The notes: generated by a model from the sequence alone, not told the origin. A stretch of 64,000 nucleotides of DNA from Flavobacteriaceae bacterium (GCA_013003555.1 JABDIV010000022.1:62001-126000), one strand, 5' to 3'. Counted from the stretch's first letter, positions 50,701 to 59,860 are shown. Program-made: numbers and translations.

Positions 50701-51306
50701 GATCTCCTTTTCCGGCATCATCGATTCGATAGTTTTATCGGAAATGGAATTGATCTTCGAAATTTCATGAGATGTTCTGAACCCGTCAAAAATATTTAAA
50801 AACGGCACTCTTGATTTTAAGGTAGCCACCTGAGAGATCAACGCAAAATCATGAGCTTCCTGTACTGAACCACCAAATAACATAGAAAAACCGGTTTGAC
50901 GTGTGGCCATGACATCGGAGTGATCGCCAAATATTGATAGGGCATGGGTTGCAACCGTTCGCGCCGCAACATGAATTACCGAAGGTAAAAGTTCTCCCGC
51001 AATCTTATACATGTTCGGGATCATTAGAAGAAGACCCTGAGAAGCCGTAAATGTGGTAGTAAGAGCGCCAGCTTGTAATGAACCATGCACTGCTCCGGCA
51101 GCGCCCCCCTCACTTTGCATTTCTACAATCCGTGGCAAATTGCCCCAGATATTTTTTTCGCCTTTAGCACTCAGTACATCGACCATTTCGCCCATCGGTG
51201 AGGCAGGTGTTATAGGGTAAATAGCACAGACTTCATTGGTTTTGTGAGCTACACGGGCAACCGCTTCATTCGCATCACAAATCAACTTTCGGAAGTTCGT
51301 TTCCAT
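47773..51306 (-). CDS. nifJ: Pyruvate:ferredoxin (flavodoxin) oxidoreductase, single chain
   Basis: The 1177-residue homodimer-type PFOR converts pyruvate and CoA to acetyl-CoA and CO2 and reduces ferredoxin. Order: domain I with IYPITPASPMGE (about 30-41), the central transketolase-like domains, then two 4Fe-4S motifs CTQCNKCVAICP and CTGCDLCVAVCP (about 690-770), a proximal cluster with CSGCGETPY and ATGCSSIYGG, and the TPP-binding GGDGWAYDIGYGG with DTEVYSNTGGQ near residue 970-1010. Length and domain order match NifJ. It is usually linked to low-oxygen metabolism. The upstream gap of 235 bp holds two palindromes and separates it from the ferredoxin gene on the same strand. Confidence 0.97.
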   Translation of the reverse strand: METNFRKLICDANEAVARVAHKTNEVCAIYPITPASPMGEMVDVLSAKGEKNIWGNLPRIVEMQSEGGAAGAVHGSLQAGALTTTFTASQGLLLMIPNMYKIAGELLPSVIHVAARTVATHALSIFGDHSDVMATRQTGFSMLFGGSVQEAHDFALISQVATLKSRVPFLNIFDGFRTSHEISKINSISDKTIESMMPEKEIMEHKKRSLDPDHPVVRGTSQNPDVFFQAREAANTFYDQVPDIVQKTMDEFYEHTGRKYSLFYYIGHPEAEKVVIIMGSGQGPVMEAVDTLVKKGEKVGAIIVRLFRPFSIDHFVEALPETVNKVAVLDRTKEPGSTGEPLYLDVVTAFAESDRSMPAIIGGRYGLSSKEFDPAMVKAIYDELDKEKPKNHFTIGINDDVSHTSLEVGERLHTVKTTFNCMFYGLGSDGTVGANKNSIKIIGETTDNYVQGYFVYDSKKAGAQTVSHLRFGPEPIYSSYLIHKADFIACHQFNFIEKYDILKNIKKGGTFLLNAPYSNDEIWDKLPYKIQEEIIENELNFYVIDATKVAQDANLGKRTNTVLQTCFFAISGILPQEEAIKKIKDAIVKSYSHKGDKIVQMNFNAVDKSLENLQKVDYPDKVTNSREFIPSLTGDLDPFVREVLGKIMAGRGDELPVSAFPVDGTFPTGTTQYEKRGIADFIPVWDDESICTQCNKCVAICPHAAIRAKVVSNDELKNAPTTLKAVPAKGRPFSADSESYLLQVSPEDCTGCDLCVAVCPAISKEIENFKSINMHKKLDVAVDENKNWDYFIDLPDYDRTALQITNVKGSQFLEPLFEFSGACSGCGETPYIKMLTQLYGDSIMIANATGCSSIYGGNLPTTPYKTNKYDRGPAWANSLFEDNAEFGLGMKLALTKKQEIAVDLLKGLENEAGSEMVEAIISNPESNETEKAKKHADIEKLNAILETFKDNPKAKKLLQLSEYLRKKAVWVLGGDGWAYDIGYGGVDHILASGEDINIMVLDTEVYSNTGGQTSKSTPLGASAKFSVSGKRTSKKSLALQAVSYENVYVAQVAIGAKDMQTLKAIEEAAAYPGPSIIIAYSHCGEHGYDLKDGALQQEKAVQTGYWPLFRFNPSKPKGKKFKLDSKEPSLPLSDFMYNETRFTRVVKENEELGKSLLKQAQEEVDTKWERLELYRNM

Positions 51307-51378
51307 AATTTAAAAATTTATTGAATATCAGAGTTAAATAGATAGTGTGAAAATACAGATTGGGATGACCATATTCTA

Positions 51379-51390
51379 TGACTTATGTCA
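51379..51390. promoter_or_regulatory. Palindrome upstream of nifJ (candidate operator)
   Basis: TGACttatGTCA is a perfect 4-bp half-site palindrome with a 4-bp spacer, resembling CRP/FNR-type spacing. It lies 73 nt before the nifJ ATG. A second palindrome, CTTGAAATTCAAG, lies at 51408-51420. No TAnnTTTG element matches exactly in this gap. Confidence 0.3.
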
Positions 51391-51541
51391 GCTAAACCTA
51401 GTACTGCCTTGAAATTCAAGTGCTTTTAACACCTTATCGGGACAGCAACTAACAGATAAGATATATAGAGGATTAACCTTTTAAACAATATGAATTCAAA
51501 AGGACATCAAATACTAAATAAACAGTGTGGATTACGATGAT

Positions 51542-51892
51542 TTATTCACCATGCAACCAAGCTTTCTTTTCAAGAAGCTTATCGTCACTTTCAACGTGAT
51601 CGTCATCAGGAACACAACAATCTACCGGACAGACTGACGCACACTGAGGCTCATCGTGGAAACCTTTACATTCGGTACATTTATCTGGTACAATAAAGTA
51701 GAACTCATCCGAAACCGGCTCATTCATCTCATCGGCATCCACGTCTTCACCTTGTGGTGTAGTAACCATTCCACTTAAGGCTGTTTCATCAGCATAGGCC
51801 CATTCCTGATCGGGTTCATAAATGGCATTGTTTGGACATTCAGCCACACAAGCATCACAATTTATACATTCGTCTGTTATTATAATTGCCAT
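51542..51892 (-). CDS. 2[4Fe-4S] ferredoxin (Alvin-like, acidic insert)
   Basis: The 116-residue ferredoxin has one cluster motif [12 protein letters not shown] (Cys9, 12, 15, 19) and a second region [22 protein letters not shown] (Cys72, 75, 84, 88 plus 92, 93). The spacing insert between the second and third Cys of the second motif is the mark of Alvin-type low-potential ferredoxins. An acidic insert of about 45 residues separates the halves and the tail is also acidic. It probably carries electrons from PFOR and KorAB. It diverges from korA. Confidence 0.93.
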   Translation of the reverse strand: MAIIITDECINCDACVAECPNNAIYEPDQEWAYADETALSGMVTTPQGEDVDADEMNEPVSDEFYFIVPDKCTECKGFHDEPQCASVCPVDCCVPDDDHVESDDKLLEKKAWLHGE

Positions 51893-51989
51893 AATTTCTT
51901 TATTTTTAATATCAATATCGGTGTAAAATTAATCTTCATTTTCCAACTTAAACGTGATAAAAATCATGTTTCTTGTCGGGGTATGAAAT

Positions 51990-52021
51990 TAACTTTGAAC
52001 CTCGATCTTTATTGAAGATCG
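51990..52021 (+). promoter_or_regulatory. korA -7 element and leader hairpin
   Basis: TAACTTTG (51990-51997) fits TAnnTTTG. It is followed by CGATCTT / AAGATCG (52003-52009 with 52015-52021), a 7-bp stem that would lie at the 5' end of the transcript of the korAB-nuo operon. The ATG is at 52068. Confidence 0.5.
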
Positions 52022-52067
52022 CCTCTATCAGTTAAATTTAAGCAATAAATTCAAATATTCATAATCT

Positions 52068-53924
52068 ATGGCCATCGCGGAAATAAATACCCAACCTGAA
52101 GTTCTCGAGGCGGTAATAATTCGTTTTGTAGGTGATTCCGGGGACGGAATGCAACTAACAGGAACTCAATTTTCTGGTACATCGGCCATGTTTGGTAATG
52201 ATGTGGCCACCTTTCCTAATTATCCTGCAGAAATAAGGGCACCTCAGGGCAGCTTGTATGGTGTTTCTGGTTTTCAGGTTCATATAGGTAGTGTTGAAAT
52301 CAGCACGCCGGGTGACGAGGTCGACTTATTGGTAGCCATGAACCCTGCCGGATTAAAGACAAATCTACATGCGGTAAAACCAGGGCATACCATAATAGTC
52401 GATACCGATTCGTTTTCAAAAAAGAACCTGGATAAAGCACAATACGCAACCAACCCCCTTGAAGACGGAAGTTTAGATAATTACCGCGTAATCGAGGTGG
52501 CGATGACCTCGCTGACCAAAGAGGCGTTAAAAGACATTGAAGGCCTTGATAATAAGAGCATTACACGTACAAAGAATATGTTCGCATTGGGGATGGTATA
52601 TTGGATGTATGACCGTACGCTCGATCACACCATTAATTTCTTCAAAACAAAGTTTAAGTCGAAACCAAGAATAATCGAGGCCAATACCAAAGTATTGAAT
52701 ACAGGCTTTTATTATGCTGAAACCCTGGAGTTAATTCCTAATTCCTATGTCATTTCTCCGGCTAAAATGAATGCGGGGACCTATAGAATAATAATGGGAA
52801 ATACAGCAATTGCCTGGGGATTTTTAGCGGCTGCCGAAAAGACCGGACTCGACCTTTTTCTTGGCTCATATCCCATAACACCGGCCTCAGATATTTTACA
52901 CGAATTAGCCAAACACAAGCACTTCGGGGTTAAGGCTTTACAGGCAGAGGATGAAATTGCGGGAATCACATCAGCAATTGGTGCTTCATTTGCCGGTGAC
53001 CTGGCCATTACAACAACATCTGGCCCTGGTCTTGCTTTAAAAGGAGAAGCTCTTGGTCTGGCCATGATGATTGAAATGCCGTTGGTCGTAGTTAATGTTC
53101 AACGCGGTGGTCCATCAACAGGATTGCCAACTAAAACAGAACAATCTGATTTGCTTCAAGCGATGTATGGTCGAAATGGTGAAAGCCCGGTGATTGTTAT
53201 TGCAGCGGGTTCACCGGCGAGTTGCTTTGATTTTGCGTATGAAGCATGCCGATTGACTCTTGAACACATGACTCCGGTCGTCTTGTTGAGTGATGGCTAT
53301 ATCGCGAATGGTTCCGGACCATGGAAAATCAGAACTGTTGATGAGATGCCCGATATTAAAAACCATATCCTGACCAAAGCATATGACGAATGGCATCCTT
53401 ATGACAGAGATGAAGATACCCTGGCCAGAAAATGGGCCATTCCGGGAACACCAGGCCTGGAACACCGGGTTGGAGGTCTTGAAAAAGATAAGGTAAGCGG
53501 AAATGTTTCCTATGTTCCTGAAAACCATGAATATATGATTAAGATTCGCGCTGAGAAAATACAGCGGGTTCAAAATAATATTCCCGATTTAGATATTGAA
53601 TTTGCTCAAGAAGGTGATCTTCTTGTCATTGGATGGGGCGGAACCTACGGTTCATTGCATTCAGCTGTTAAGCAAATGTCAGAGCAGGGATTTGATAATG
53701 TTGGGTTTGCTCATTTCAATTATCTAAACCCTATGCCGAAAAATACCCGGGATGTTCTCGAACGGTTTAAAAAGGTAGTTGTTTGTGAATTGAACAATGG
53801 TCAGTTTGCTCATATTCTTCGCTCTTATTTTCCGAATATCGAGATCGATCAATTCAACAAAATCCAAGGCCTGCCATTTAATAACTCAGAATTGACTCAA
53901 AAATTCAAACAAATGATCGCGTAA
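52068..53924 (+). CDS. korA: 2-oxoglutarate:ferredoxin oxidoreductase, alpha subunit (gamma-alpha fusion)
   Basis: The 618-residue subunit has an N-terminal gamma domain (about 15-190; VRFVGDSGDGMQLTG in IRFVGDSGDG form, then NYPAEIRAPQGS) fused to the alpha pyrimidine-binding domain (LGSYPITPASDILHELA, TTSGPGLALKGEALG, VQRGGPSTGLPTKTEQSDLL). The C-terminal part has IGWGGTYGSLHSAV. With KorB it oxidises 2-oxoglutarate to succinyl-CoA using ferredoxin instead of NAD. It lies 2 nt before korB. Confidence 0.94.
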   Translation: MAIAEINTQPEVLEAVIIRFVGDSGDGMQLTGTQFSGTSAMFGNDVATFPNYPAEIRAPQGSLYGVSGFQVHIGSVEISTPGDEVDLLVAMNPAGLKTNLHAVKPGHTIIVDTDSFSKKNLDKAQYATNPLEDGSLDNYRVIEVAMTSLTKEALKDIEGLDNKSITRTKNMFALGMVYWMYDRTLDHTINFFKTKFKSKPRIIEANTKVLNTGFYYAETLELIPNSYVISPAKMNAGTYRIIMGNTAIAWGFLAAAEKTGLDLFLGSYPITPASDILHELAKHKHFGVKALQAEDEIAGITSAIGASFAGDLAITTTSGPGLALKGEALGLAMMIEMPLVVVNVQRGGPSTGLPTKTEQSDLLQAMYGRNGESPVIVIAAGSPASCFDFAYEACRLTLEHMTPVVLLSDGYIANGSGPWKIRTVDEMPDIKNHILTKAYDEWHPYDRDEDTLARKWAIPGTPGLEHRVGGLEKDKVSGNVSYVPENHEYMIKIRAEKIQRVQNNIPDLDIEFAQEGDLLVIGWGGTYGSLHSAVKQMSEQGFDNVGFAHFNYLNPMPKNTRDVLERFKKVVVCELNNGQFAHILRSYFPNIEIDQFNKIQGLPFNNSELTQKFKQMIA

Positions 53925-53926
53925 TT

Positions 53927-54940
53927 ATGGAAACGACAGTAGATAAAAAATATACGTTTAAAGACTTTACAAGCGATCAGGAGGTAAGATGGTGTCCCGG
54001 TTGCGACGATTATGTAATCTTAAGGTCGATGCAAAAAGCATTACCTGAAATGGGCGTTGATCGCGAAAATGTGGTGTTCATATCCGGAATCGGGTGTTCA
54101 TCTCGTTTCCCGTATTATATGAATACCTATGGGATGCATAGTATTCATGGCCGAGCTCCGGCTATCGCGACTGGTGTTAAATTAGCAAATCCCGAATTAA
54201 GTGTATGGGTAATAACAGGAGATGGCGATGCTATGGCCATCGGAGGGAATCATTTTATTCACGTATTAAGACGAAATGTCGACCTCAATATAATATTATT
54301 CAATAATGAGATATATGGATTGACCAAGGGTCAGTTTTCACCGACCTCATTGGTGGGTCAGAAAACAAAATCCTCACCATACGGGAATACCCAACCCCCA
54401 TTTCAACCAGGAGAACTGGCTATTGGGGCACAAGCGAGGTTTTTTGCCCGAATAGGAGGGAATACGCCAAAGGAAATGACAAGCATGTTTATTGAGGCTG
54501 AGAAATTTAAAGGCACCTCCCTTATTGAAGTTCTTCAAAACTGCCCCATTTTTAATGATGGAGCCTTTGCTGAATACACCGATAAAAAGGTTCGTGCCGA
54601 CAGGCAAGTCTACGTTGAGCATGGCAAACCTATGATTTTCGGAACAGACAGAGATAAGGGCATCGTTTTAAACGGACTCAAGCTTGAAGTTGTTACTCTT
54701 GGTGAAGATGGAGTAACCGAAGACGATATCCTTGTGCACAACGCCAAGGAAGAAGATCCTACTCTGCATCAAATGTTAGCCCGATTAAAAAATCCTCTTG
54801 TAACCGGTATAATTAGAAGTTTTGATGACGTCACATTAGAGGAACGTAAAGACGATCAAACAGAACAGGTAAAAAGCGATTCAAAATTTGAACGAACAGC
54901 CGATCTGTTTTTCTCTGGTGACACCTATCAGGTCATTTAA
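53927..54940 (+). CDS. korB: 2-oxoglutarate:ferredoxin oxidoreductase, beta subunit
   Basis: The 337-residue TPP subunit has cluster ligands in RWCPGCDDY (Cys23, Cys26), GIGCSSRF (Cys57) and LQNCPIF (Cys206). The TPP-Mg motif is ITGDGDAMAIGGNHF with NNEIYGLTKGQFSPTS. These are the KorB/OorB hallmarks. It ends 9 nt before nuoA on the same strand, making korAB and nuo a single predicted operon. The extended C-terminus (about 230-337) is typical of this clade. Confidence 0.94.
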   Translation: METTVDKKYTFKDFTSDQEVRWCPGCDDYVILRSMQKALPEMGVDRENVVFISGIGCSSRFPYYMNTYGMHSIHGRAPAIATGVKLANPELSVWVITGDGDAMAIGGNHFIHVLRRNVDLNIILFNNEIYGLTKGQFSPTSLVGQKTKSSPYGNTQPPFQPGELAIGAQARFFARIGGNTPKEMTSMFIEAEKFKGTSLIEVLQNCPIFNDGAFAEYTDKKVRADRQVYVEHGKPMIFGTDRDKGIVLNGLKLEVVTLGEDGVTEDDILVHNAKEEDPTLHQMLARLKNPLVTGIIRSFDDVTLEERKDDQTEQVKSDSKFERTADLFFSGDTYQVI

Positions 54941-54949
54941 ATTAATTAT

Positions 54950-55300
54950 ATGGGTTCAGAAGCTATTATTGTATTTTTTATCGCCGGAGTAGTACTCGTG
55001 GCTGGAGCAAATTTTCTTTCCAACCTGATATCGCATAAATCAGACAGTGAACAAAAGCGCGAGCCATATGAAAGTGGGATGAAAACCATCGGGCCCACCT
55101 GGGTTCAGTTTAAAGTTGGATATTATCTTTTTGCAATTCTCTTCCTGATTTTTGATGTTGAGGTGGCTTTTTTAGTTCCATGGTCGGTGGTGTTTGGAGA
55201 TTTTGGAGGCGTGGCTTTTATTGAAATATTCATCTTTCTGCTCATACTCGGGATTGGCTTGTTGTATGCTTGGAAAAAAGGCGCATTAAAATGGGAATGA
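54950..55300 (+). CDS. nuoA: NADH-quinone oxidoreductase subunit A
   Basis: The 116-residue membrane subunit has three TM helices and the family block [40 protein letters not shown] in parts ([18 protein letters not shown]). It begins the nuo gene series directly after korB. Its stop lies inside the start region of nuoB. Confidence 0.96.
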   Translation: MGSEAIIVFFIAGVVLVAGANFLSNLISHKSDSEQKREPYESGMKTIGPTWVQFKVGYYLFAILFLIFDVEVAFLVPWSVVFGDFGGVAFIEIFIFLLILGIGLLYAWKKGALKWE

Positions 55301-55851
55301 TGAAAAAACAGGATATTCCGGAAGACTTTCCGGGGAAGGTTATTCCGGCAGGTAACGGTGCGAACATCGTGGTTACCTCCCTTGATAAAATTATTAATTG
55401 GGGCCGCTCAAACTCGCTATGGTCCCTTTATTTCGGAACCAGTTGTTGTGCTATTGAAATGATGCAAACAGGGGCCGCACGTCATGATTATTCACGGTTT
55501 GGATTTGAAGTGGCACGTCCGTCTCCTCGTCAGGCTGATCTGATCATTATTGCCGGAACAATCGTTAATAAGATGGCACCGGTTTTACGTCGACTTTACG
55601 ATCAAATGGCTGAACCCCGCTATGTGATTGCCATGGGAGCATGTGCGATTTCCGGCGGACCATTTTTCTATAATACCTATTCGGTGGTAAAAGGAGCAGA
55701 CCATGTTATCCCGGTAGATGTCTATGTTCCCGGATGTCCGCCACGCCCCGAGGCATTATTGGAAGGCATGATCATGTTACAGAAAAAAATACGAACCGAA
55801 AACAGACAACATAAAAAGAATCCAATAGAAGGATTTGACGAAGGTCTTTAA
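55291..55851 (+). CDS. nuoB: NADH-quinone oxidoreductase subunit B
   Basis: The 186-residue subunit carries the N2 4Fe-4S cluster, with ligands Cys52 and Cys53 (SCCAIE), Cys118 (GACAISGG) and Cys149 (VPGCPPRP). I use the ATG at 55291; an alternative ATG at 55297 forms an ATGA overlap with the nuoA stop. The longer frame from 55270 has no ATG and overlaps nuoA more. Confidence 0.97.
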   Translation: MGMMKKQDIPEDFPGKVIPAGNGANIVVTSLDKIINWGRSNSLWSLYFGTSCCAIEMMQTGAARHDYSRFGFEVARPSPRQADLIIIAGTIVNKMAPVLRRLYDQMAEPRYVIAMGACAISGGPFFYNTYSVVKGADHVIPVDVYVPGCPPRPEALLEGMIMLQKKIRTENRQHKKNPIEGFDEGL

Positions 55852-55862
55852 ATTTTTAATGT

Positions 55863-56324
55863 ATGACCAACCAGGCTTTACAAGAATTAATCGGTAGTTG
55901 GAATTCTGATCTGGAATTTTCTGAAGAAGGATCACAGTACTTAAATGTTACGGTGAATCCCGGATATCTCTATGAATTAATGACAAAACTCAAGTCGGAT
56001 GAAAAAACGCGATTTGATTATTTGTTTTGCCTGAGTGGCGTGGATTGGGGTGAGGAACTGGGTGTCGTTTATCATCTGGAATCTACTGAATTCCGGCATG
56101 CCCTTGTCGTAAAAGTTATGACTCCAAATAGGGAAGATCCGAAATTCGACTCGGTTTGGGACATTTGGCGAACCGCTGAATTTCATGAACGTGAGGTTTT
56201 TGATTTCTTCGGAATTAAATTTAACAATCATCCTAATCTGACACGTTTATTCCTGACTCCGGAATGGGAGGGATTCCCACTGCGCAAGGATTATGAGGAT
56301 GAGATTAATATGGTGATTAAATAG
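55863..56324 (+). CDS. nuoC: NADH-quinone oxidoreductase subunit C
   Basis: The 153-residue peripheral-arm subunit has the 30-kDa subunit motif WRTAEFHEREVFDFFGIKFNNHPNLTRLFL, visible as EFHEREVFDFFGI, and ends EGFPLRKDYEDE. It is separate from nuoD rather than fused. The gap to nuoD is 6 nt. Confidence 0.96.
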   Translation: MTNQALQELIGSWNSDLEFSEEGSQYLNVTVNPGYLYELMTKLKSDEKTRFDYLFCLSGVDWGEELGVVYHLESTEFRHALVVKVMTPNREDPKFDSVWDIWRTAEFHEREVFDFFGIKFNNHPNLTRLFLTPEWEGFPLRKDYEDEINMVIK

Positions 56325-56330
56325 CCTTTT

Positions 56331-57452
56331 ATGGAAAAAACCGTTGTCGATACCAACTTTAAATCTGAGGAATATTTTATCAATATGGGACCTCAGCATC
56401 CGGCAACCCATGGTGTACTGAGGCTATTATTGACCATCGATGGTGAGATCATTAAAAAAGTAGAACCCGATTTGGGATATATCCATCGCTCGATTGAGAA
56501 AATGTGCGAACGGGATAGCTATCAACAGATTGTGCACTTAACCGATCGGATGGATTATTTATCTTCTCATATAAACAATGAGGCGGTATGTTTGACGGTT
56601 GAAAATGCTCTGGAAATTGAAATCCCTGATCGCGTCAAGGTAATTCGAACAATCATTGGGGAATTAACCCGAATTGCTTCACACTGCCTTTGGTGGGGTG
56701 TAATGGGCATGGATGTTGGGGCACTCACCACCTATTTCTACGGATTCAGGGATCGTGAAATGATCAATGATATTTTTGAAGAAACCTGTGGCGCCCGATT
56801 AACCATGAACTATAATGTACCCGGCGGCTTGATGTGGGACATACACCCAAATTTTGTCAATAGGGTAAAAGAATTTGTCACCCATTTCAAAACGAAAATT
56901 CCGGAATATGATCGTCTGCTTACCGGAAATGTGATCTTTCATAAGCGTACGAAAGGCGTTGGTGTTCTAACGAAGGAAGATGCCATATCTTTTGGGGTTT
57001 CCGGACCGGTCGGACGAGGTTCTGGGTACTCCTGTGATGTGAGGAAACACCACCCCTACAGTGCCCTGGATAAAGTTTCCTTTAACGAAGTGCTTAGAAC
57101 CGAAGGCGATACATTTGCCCGTTACCAGGTTCGCATTGAGGAAATGTGGGAGTCTCTCTCAATTGTTGAACAACTAATTGATAATATTCCGGAAGGAGAA
57201 TTTCGTGTAAAGACAAATGCGGTTATTAAACTGCCCAAAGGCGAATTTTTTCAACGTGTTGAAACCGCGAGAGGCGAACTCGGTGTTTATATAATAAGTA
57301 CAGGTACTAAAAATCCATATCGATTGAAATTCAGGTCGCCGGGATTCTCCAACTTGTCTGTTCTTAATCACATTGCCGTTGGAGGTAAAATAGGTGACCT
57401 TGTGGCAACAATGGCGACCCTTGATCTTGTAATACCTGATATTGACCGTTAA
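56331..57452 (+). CDS. nuoD: NADH-quinone oxidoreductase subunit D
   Basis: The 373-residue 49-kDa-type subunit has MGPQHPATHGVLR near the N-terminus, then EPDLGYIHRSIEK, and ends APSFSNLSVL-like (SPGFSNLSVLNHI) and DLVIPDIDR. It forms the quinone pocket with NuoB. It is followed directly by nuoH: no nuoE, nuoF or nuoG is present here. Confidence 0.97.
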   Translation: MEKTVVDTNFKSEEYFINMGPQHPATHGVLRLLLTIDGEIIKKVEPDLGYIHRSIEKMCERDSYQQIVHLTDRMDYLSSHINNEAVCLTVENALEIEIPDRVKVIRTIIGELTRIASHCLWWGVMGMDVGALTTYFYGFRDREMINDIFEETCGARLTMNYNVPGGLMWDIHPNFVNRVKEFVTHFKTKIPEYDRLLTGNVIFHKRTKGVGVLTKEDAISFGVSGPVGRGSGYSCDVRKHHPYSALDKVSFNEVLRTEGDTFARYQVRIEEMWESLSIVEQLIDNIPEGEFRVKTNAVIKLPKGEFFQRVETARGELGVYIISTGTKNPYRLKFRSPGFSNLSVLNHIAVGGKIGDLVATMATLDLVIPDIDR

Positions 57453-57458
57453 CAAAGT

Positions 57459-58526
57459 ATGATGATTATACCGTTAAGCATTACCGAAAGCATTCATGAG
57501 TGGCTTTTTAGCATTATGCCAGAAACAGCGGCCAGCATAGTTGAAATGGTTTTAATCGCTACTGTGTATTTGCTCGTTTTTGCAGTAGCGGGCTTATTCC
57601 TCGTACTGTTAGAACGACGTGTTGCGGCCTGGTTTCAGTTACGAATTGGTCCAAACCGTGTTGGTCCGATGGGTTTGCTTCAAACCATGGCCGATGCGAT
57701 TAAACTTGTATCAAAAGAACTTACAGGAACCAGTCGAGCCGACAAATTTCTGTATAACCTGGCACCCTATTTTGTCATTATTTCAGCTTTGATGGCTCTT
57801 GCTGTTATCCCATTTTCTGCGGAATTTCAAGCCTTTGACATCAATATTGGTATATTCTTCCTGATCGCTGTTTCTTCAATAGGTGTTATCGGGATTCTAC
57901 TAGGCGGATGGGCAAGTAATAATAAATTTGCTCTTATCGGCGCCATGCGAAGCGGTGTGCAAACCATCAGTTATGAATTGTCGGTTGGGCTTTCGTTACT
58001 CACCATGATCCTGCTTACAGGATCTCTTCAATTATCGGAAATCGTCGAGGTTCAAAAAAACGGGTGGTTAATTGTTCAGGGACATATCCCTGCCATAATT
58101 GCTTTTATGATCTACATGATAGCAGGAACAGCCGAGACCAATAGGGCGCCTTTTGATATGGTCGAGGCCGAATCGGAGTTAGGCGCCGGATTCCATACCG
58201 AATATTCGGGCATGAAATTCGCCTATTTTTTCCTGGCCGAGTTTATCAATATGTTCCTCATTGCAGCAATTGCAACTACCGTATTCTTTGGTGCATGGCT
58301 GTCACCTTTTGGTATCACTGAATCCATCCCCTGGCTGGGTGTTTTCTGGTTCCTTGGAAAAACAGTGCTTTTGGTCTTTCTGATGATGTGGTTCAGATGG
58401 ACTTTCCCCAGGCTCAGGGTCGATCAGTTACTGACGCTGGAATGGAAATATTTATTGCCGATTAACCTGGTAAACATCGTTGTTATGGCCTTACTGGTTT
58501 GGCAAAACCTAATTATTCAAATTTGA
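57459..58526 (+). CDS. nuoH: NADH-quinone oxidoreductase subunit H
   Basis: The 355-residue membrane subunit has eight or so TM helices. AAWFQLRIGPNRVGPMGLLQTMADAIKL and the acidic loop ETNRAPFDMVEAESELGAGFHTEYSGM are diagnostic for the ND1 family, which links the quinone site to the proton channels. Confidence 0.97.
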   Translation: MMIIPLSITESIHEWLFSIMPETAASIVEMVLIATVYLLVFAVAGLFLVLLERRVAAWFQLRIGPNRVGPMGLLQTMADAIKLVSKELTGTSRADKFLYNLAPYFVIISALMALAVIPFSAEFQAFDINIGIFFLIAVSSIGVIGILLGGWASNNKFALIGAMRSGVQTISYELSVGLSLLTMILLTGSLQLSEIVEVQKNGWLIVQGHIPAIIAFMIYMIAGTAETNRAPFDMVEAESELGAGFHTEYSGMKFAYFFLAEFINMFLIAAIATTVFFGAWLSPFGITESIPWLGVFWFLGKTVLLVFLMMWFRWTFPRLRVDQLLTLEWKYLLPINLVNIVVMALLVWQNLIIQI

Positions 58527-58531
58527 TTGCT

Positions 58532-59008
58532 ATGAGTTATTTTTCAGACATATACAATGGAATAAAAACTCTGCTCACAGGAATGAGTGTCACAGGGAAA
58601 TACTTTGTCACCTCAAGAAAGGGCGCCATTACACAACAATATCCAGATAATCGGGATACATTAAAAATGTTCGACCGATTCCGTGGAGAGGTCATTATGC
58701 CTCATGATGAGAATAATGAGCACACATGTACCGGTTGTCAGAAATGCGAGATCGCTTGCCCGAATGGCTCAATTGAAATCGTTTGGGACAGGGGAATAGA
58801 TGAATATACCGGTAAGAAGAAAAAGAAGATCGATAAGTTCGTTTACCATCTCAGCCTTTGCACCATGTGTGGTTTGTGCATCGACGTTTGTCCGACCGAT
58901 GCGATTGAATGGGGACAAAATTTTGAGAATTCGGTATATGACCGATCACAGTTAACACGAGTTTTAAATCTCCCTGACTCAAAATTACGGGCAGGCGTCG
59001 AAGACTAA
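58532..59008 (+). CDS. nuoI: NADH-quinone oxidoreductase subunit I
   Basis: The ATG at 58532 gives 158 residues; the frame upstream runs into nuoH. Two 4Fe-4S motifs are CTGCQKCEIACP (Cys66, 69, 72, 76) and CTMCGLCIDVCP (Cys110, 113, 116, 120), clusters N6a and N6b. In complexes without NuoEFG, this subunit and NuoB would be the electron entry path, so it is the likely ferredoxin docking site. Confidence 0.96.
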   Translation: MSYFSDIYNGIKTLLTGMSVTGKYFVTSRKGAITQQYPDNRDTLKMFDRFRGEVIMPHDENNEHTCTGCQKCEIACPNGSIEIVWDRGIDEYTGKKKKKIDKFVYHLSLCTMCGLCIDVCPTDAIEWGQNFENSVYDRSQLTRVLNLPDSKLRAGVED

Positions 59009-59011
59009 AGT

Positions 59012-59536
59012 ATGGAACGTATCATTTTCTACATCCTGGCCGCAATGATGATCATATTTGCCATAGCTGCCGTTGGAAGCCGAAAAATGCTCAGATCGGT
59101 AATTTACTTGCTATTTGTTCTGGTGGGAATCTCCGGTCTCTTCTTTTTGATCGATTATAACTTTTTGGCAGCCATCCAATTAACCGTTTATGCCGGAGGT
59201 ATTATAGTTCTTATCATTTTTTCGGTATTGTTGGTCCACCATATCGAATTGCGCCTTGAATTGGCAAAACCACGCAGACAAATTGCTACAGCCATATTGT
59301 GCTTAATTGGAATCGGGATTGTTTTAACTACGATCTATTCCTATGATTTCCAGATTGCCAATCAAGACCGAATTATTTCAACCGAAGATATTGGATCGAC
59401 CTTATTGAACTATGGAGACGGTGGATTTATTTTGCCGTTTGAAGTGATCAGTGTGTTACTGCTTGCCGCTATGATAGGAGCAATTGTTATCGCTAAAGGG
59501 AAAAAATTAACCGAAAATAAGGAATCTAATTCATGA
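59012..59536 (+). CDS. nuoJ: NADH-quinone oxidoreductase subunit J
   Basis: The 174-residue ND6-type membrane subunit has five TM segments. SVIYLLFVLVGISGLFFLIDYNFLAAIQLTVYAGGIIVLIIF is its hallmark region, seen as DYNFLAAIQLTVYAGGI. Its stop overlaps nuoK by 4 nt. Confidence 0.95.
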   Translation: MERIIFYILAAMMIIFAIAAVGSRKMLRSVIYLLFVLVGISGLFFLIDYNFLAAIQLTVYAGGIIVLIIFSVLLVHHIELRLELAKPRRQIATAILCLIGIGIVLTTIYSYDFQIANQDRIISTEDIGSTLLNYGDGGFILPFEVISVLLLAAMIGAIVIAKGKKLTENKESNS

Positions 59537-59850
59537 TTGAAGGCATAAGTATTTATGATGTTCTAACAGTAACAACCATACTGTTTTTTATAGGCTTATA
59601 CGGCTTTCTGACACGGAAAAACCTGATCTCGATCCTCATTTCCGTGGAAATTATTTTAAACACCTCGGTAGTGAATTTCGTTATTATAAATACGTATCTC
59701 TATCCGGATGTATTGCAGGGTGCTGTTTTTTCGATTTTTATCATTGCCGTTGCGGCAGCGGAAACCGCTTTGGCGGTCGCCATAATCATTAACCTGTATC
59801 GTCAGATAAGCTCGGTGGAAGTCAAAGACACCGAAATCATGAAATATTAA
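59533..59850 (+). CDS. nuoK: NADH-quinone oxidoreductase subunit K
   Basis: The 105-residue ND4L-type subunit has three TM helices with conserved Glu in LISVEIILNTSVVNFV and AAETALAVAIIINLYR. ATGA overlap with nuoJ. Confidence 0.96.
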   Translation: MIEGISIYDVLTVTTILFFIGLYGFLTRKNLISILISVEIILNTSVVNFVIINTYLYPDVLQGAVFSIFIIAVAAAETALAVAIIINLYRQISSVEVKDTEIMKY

Positions 59851-59860
59851 AGAATAAACA

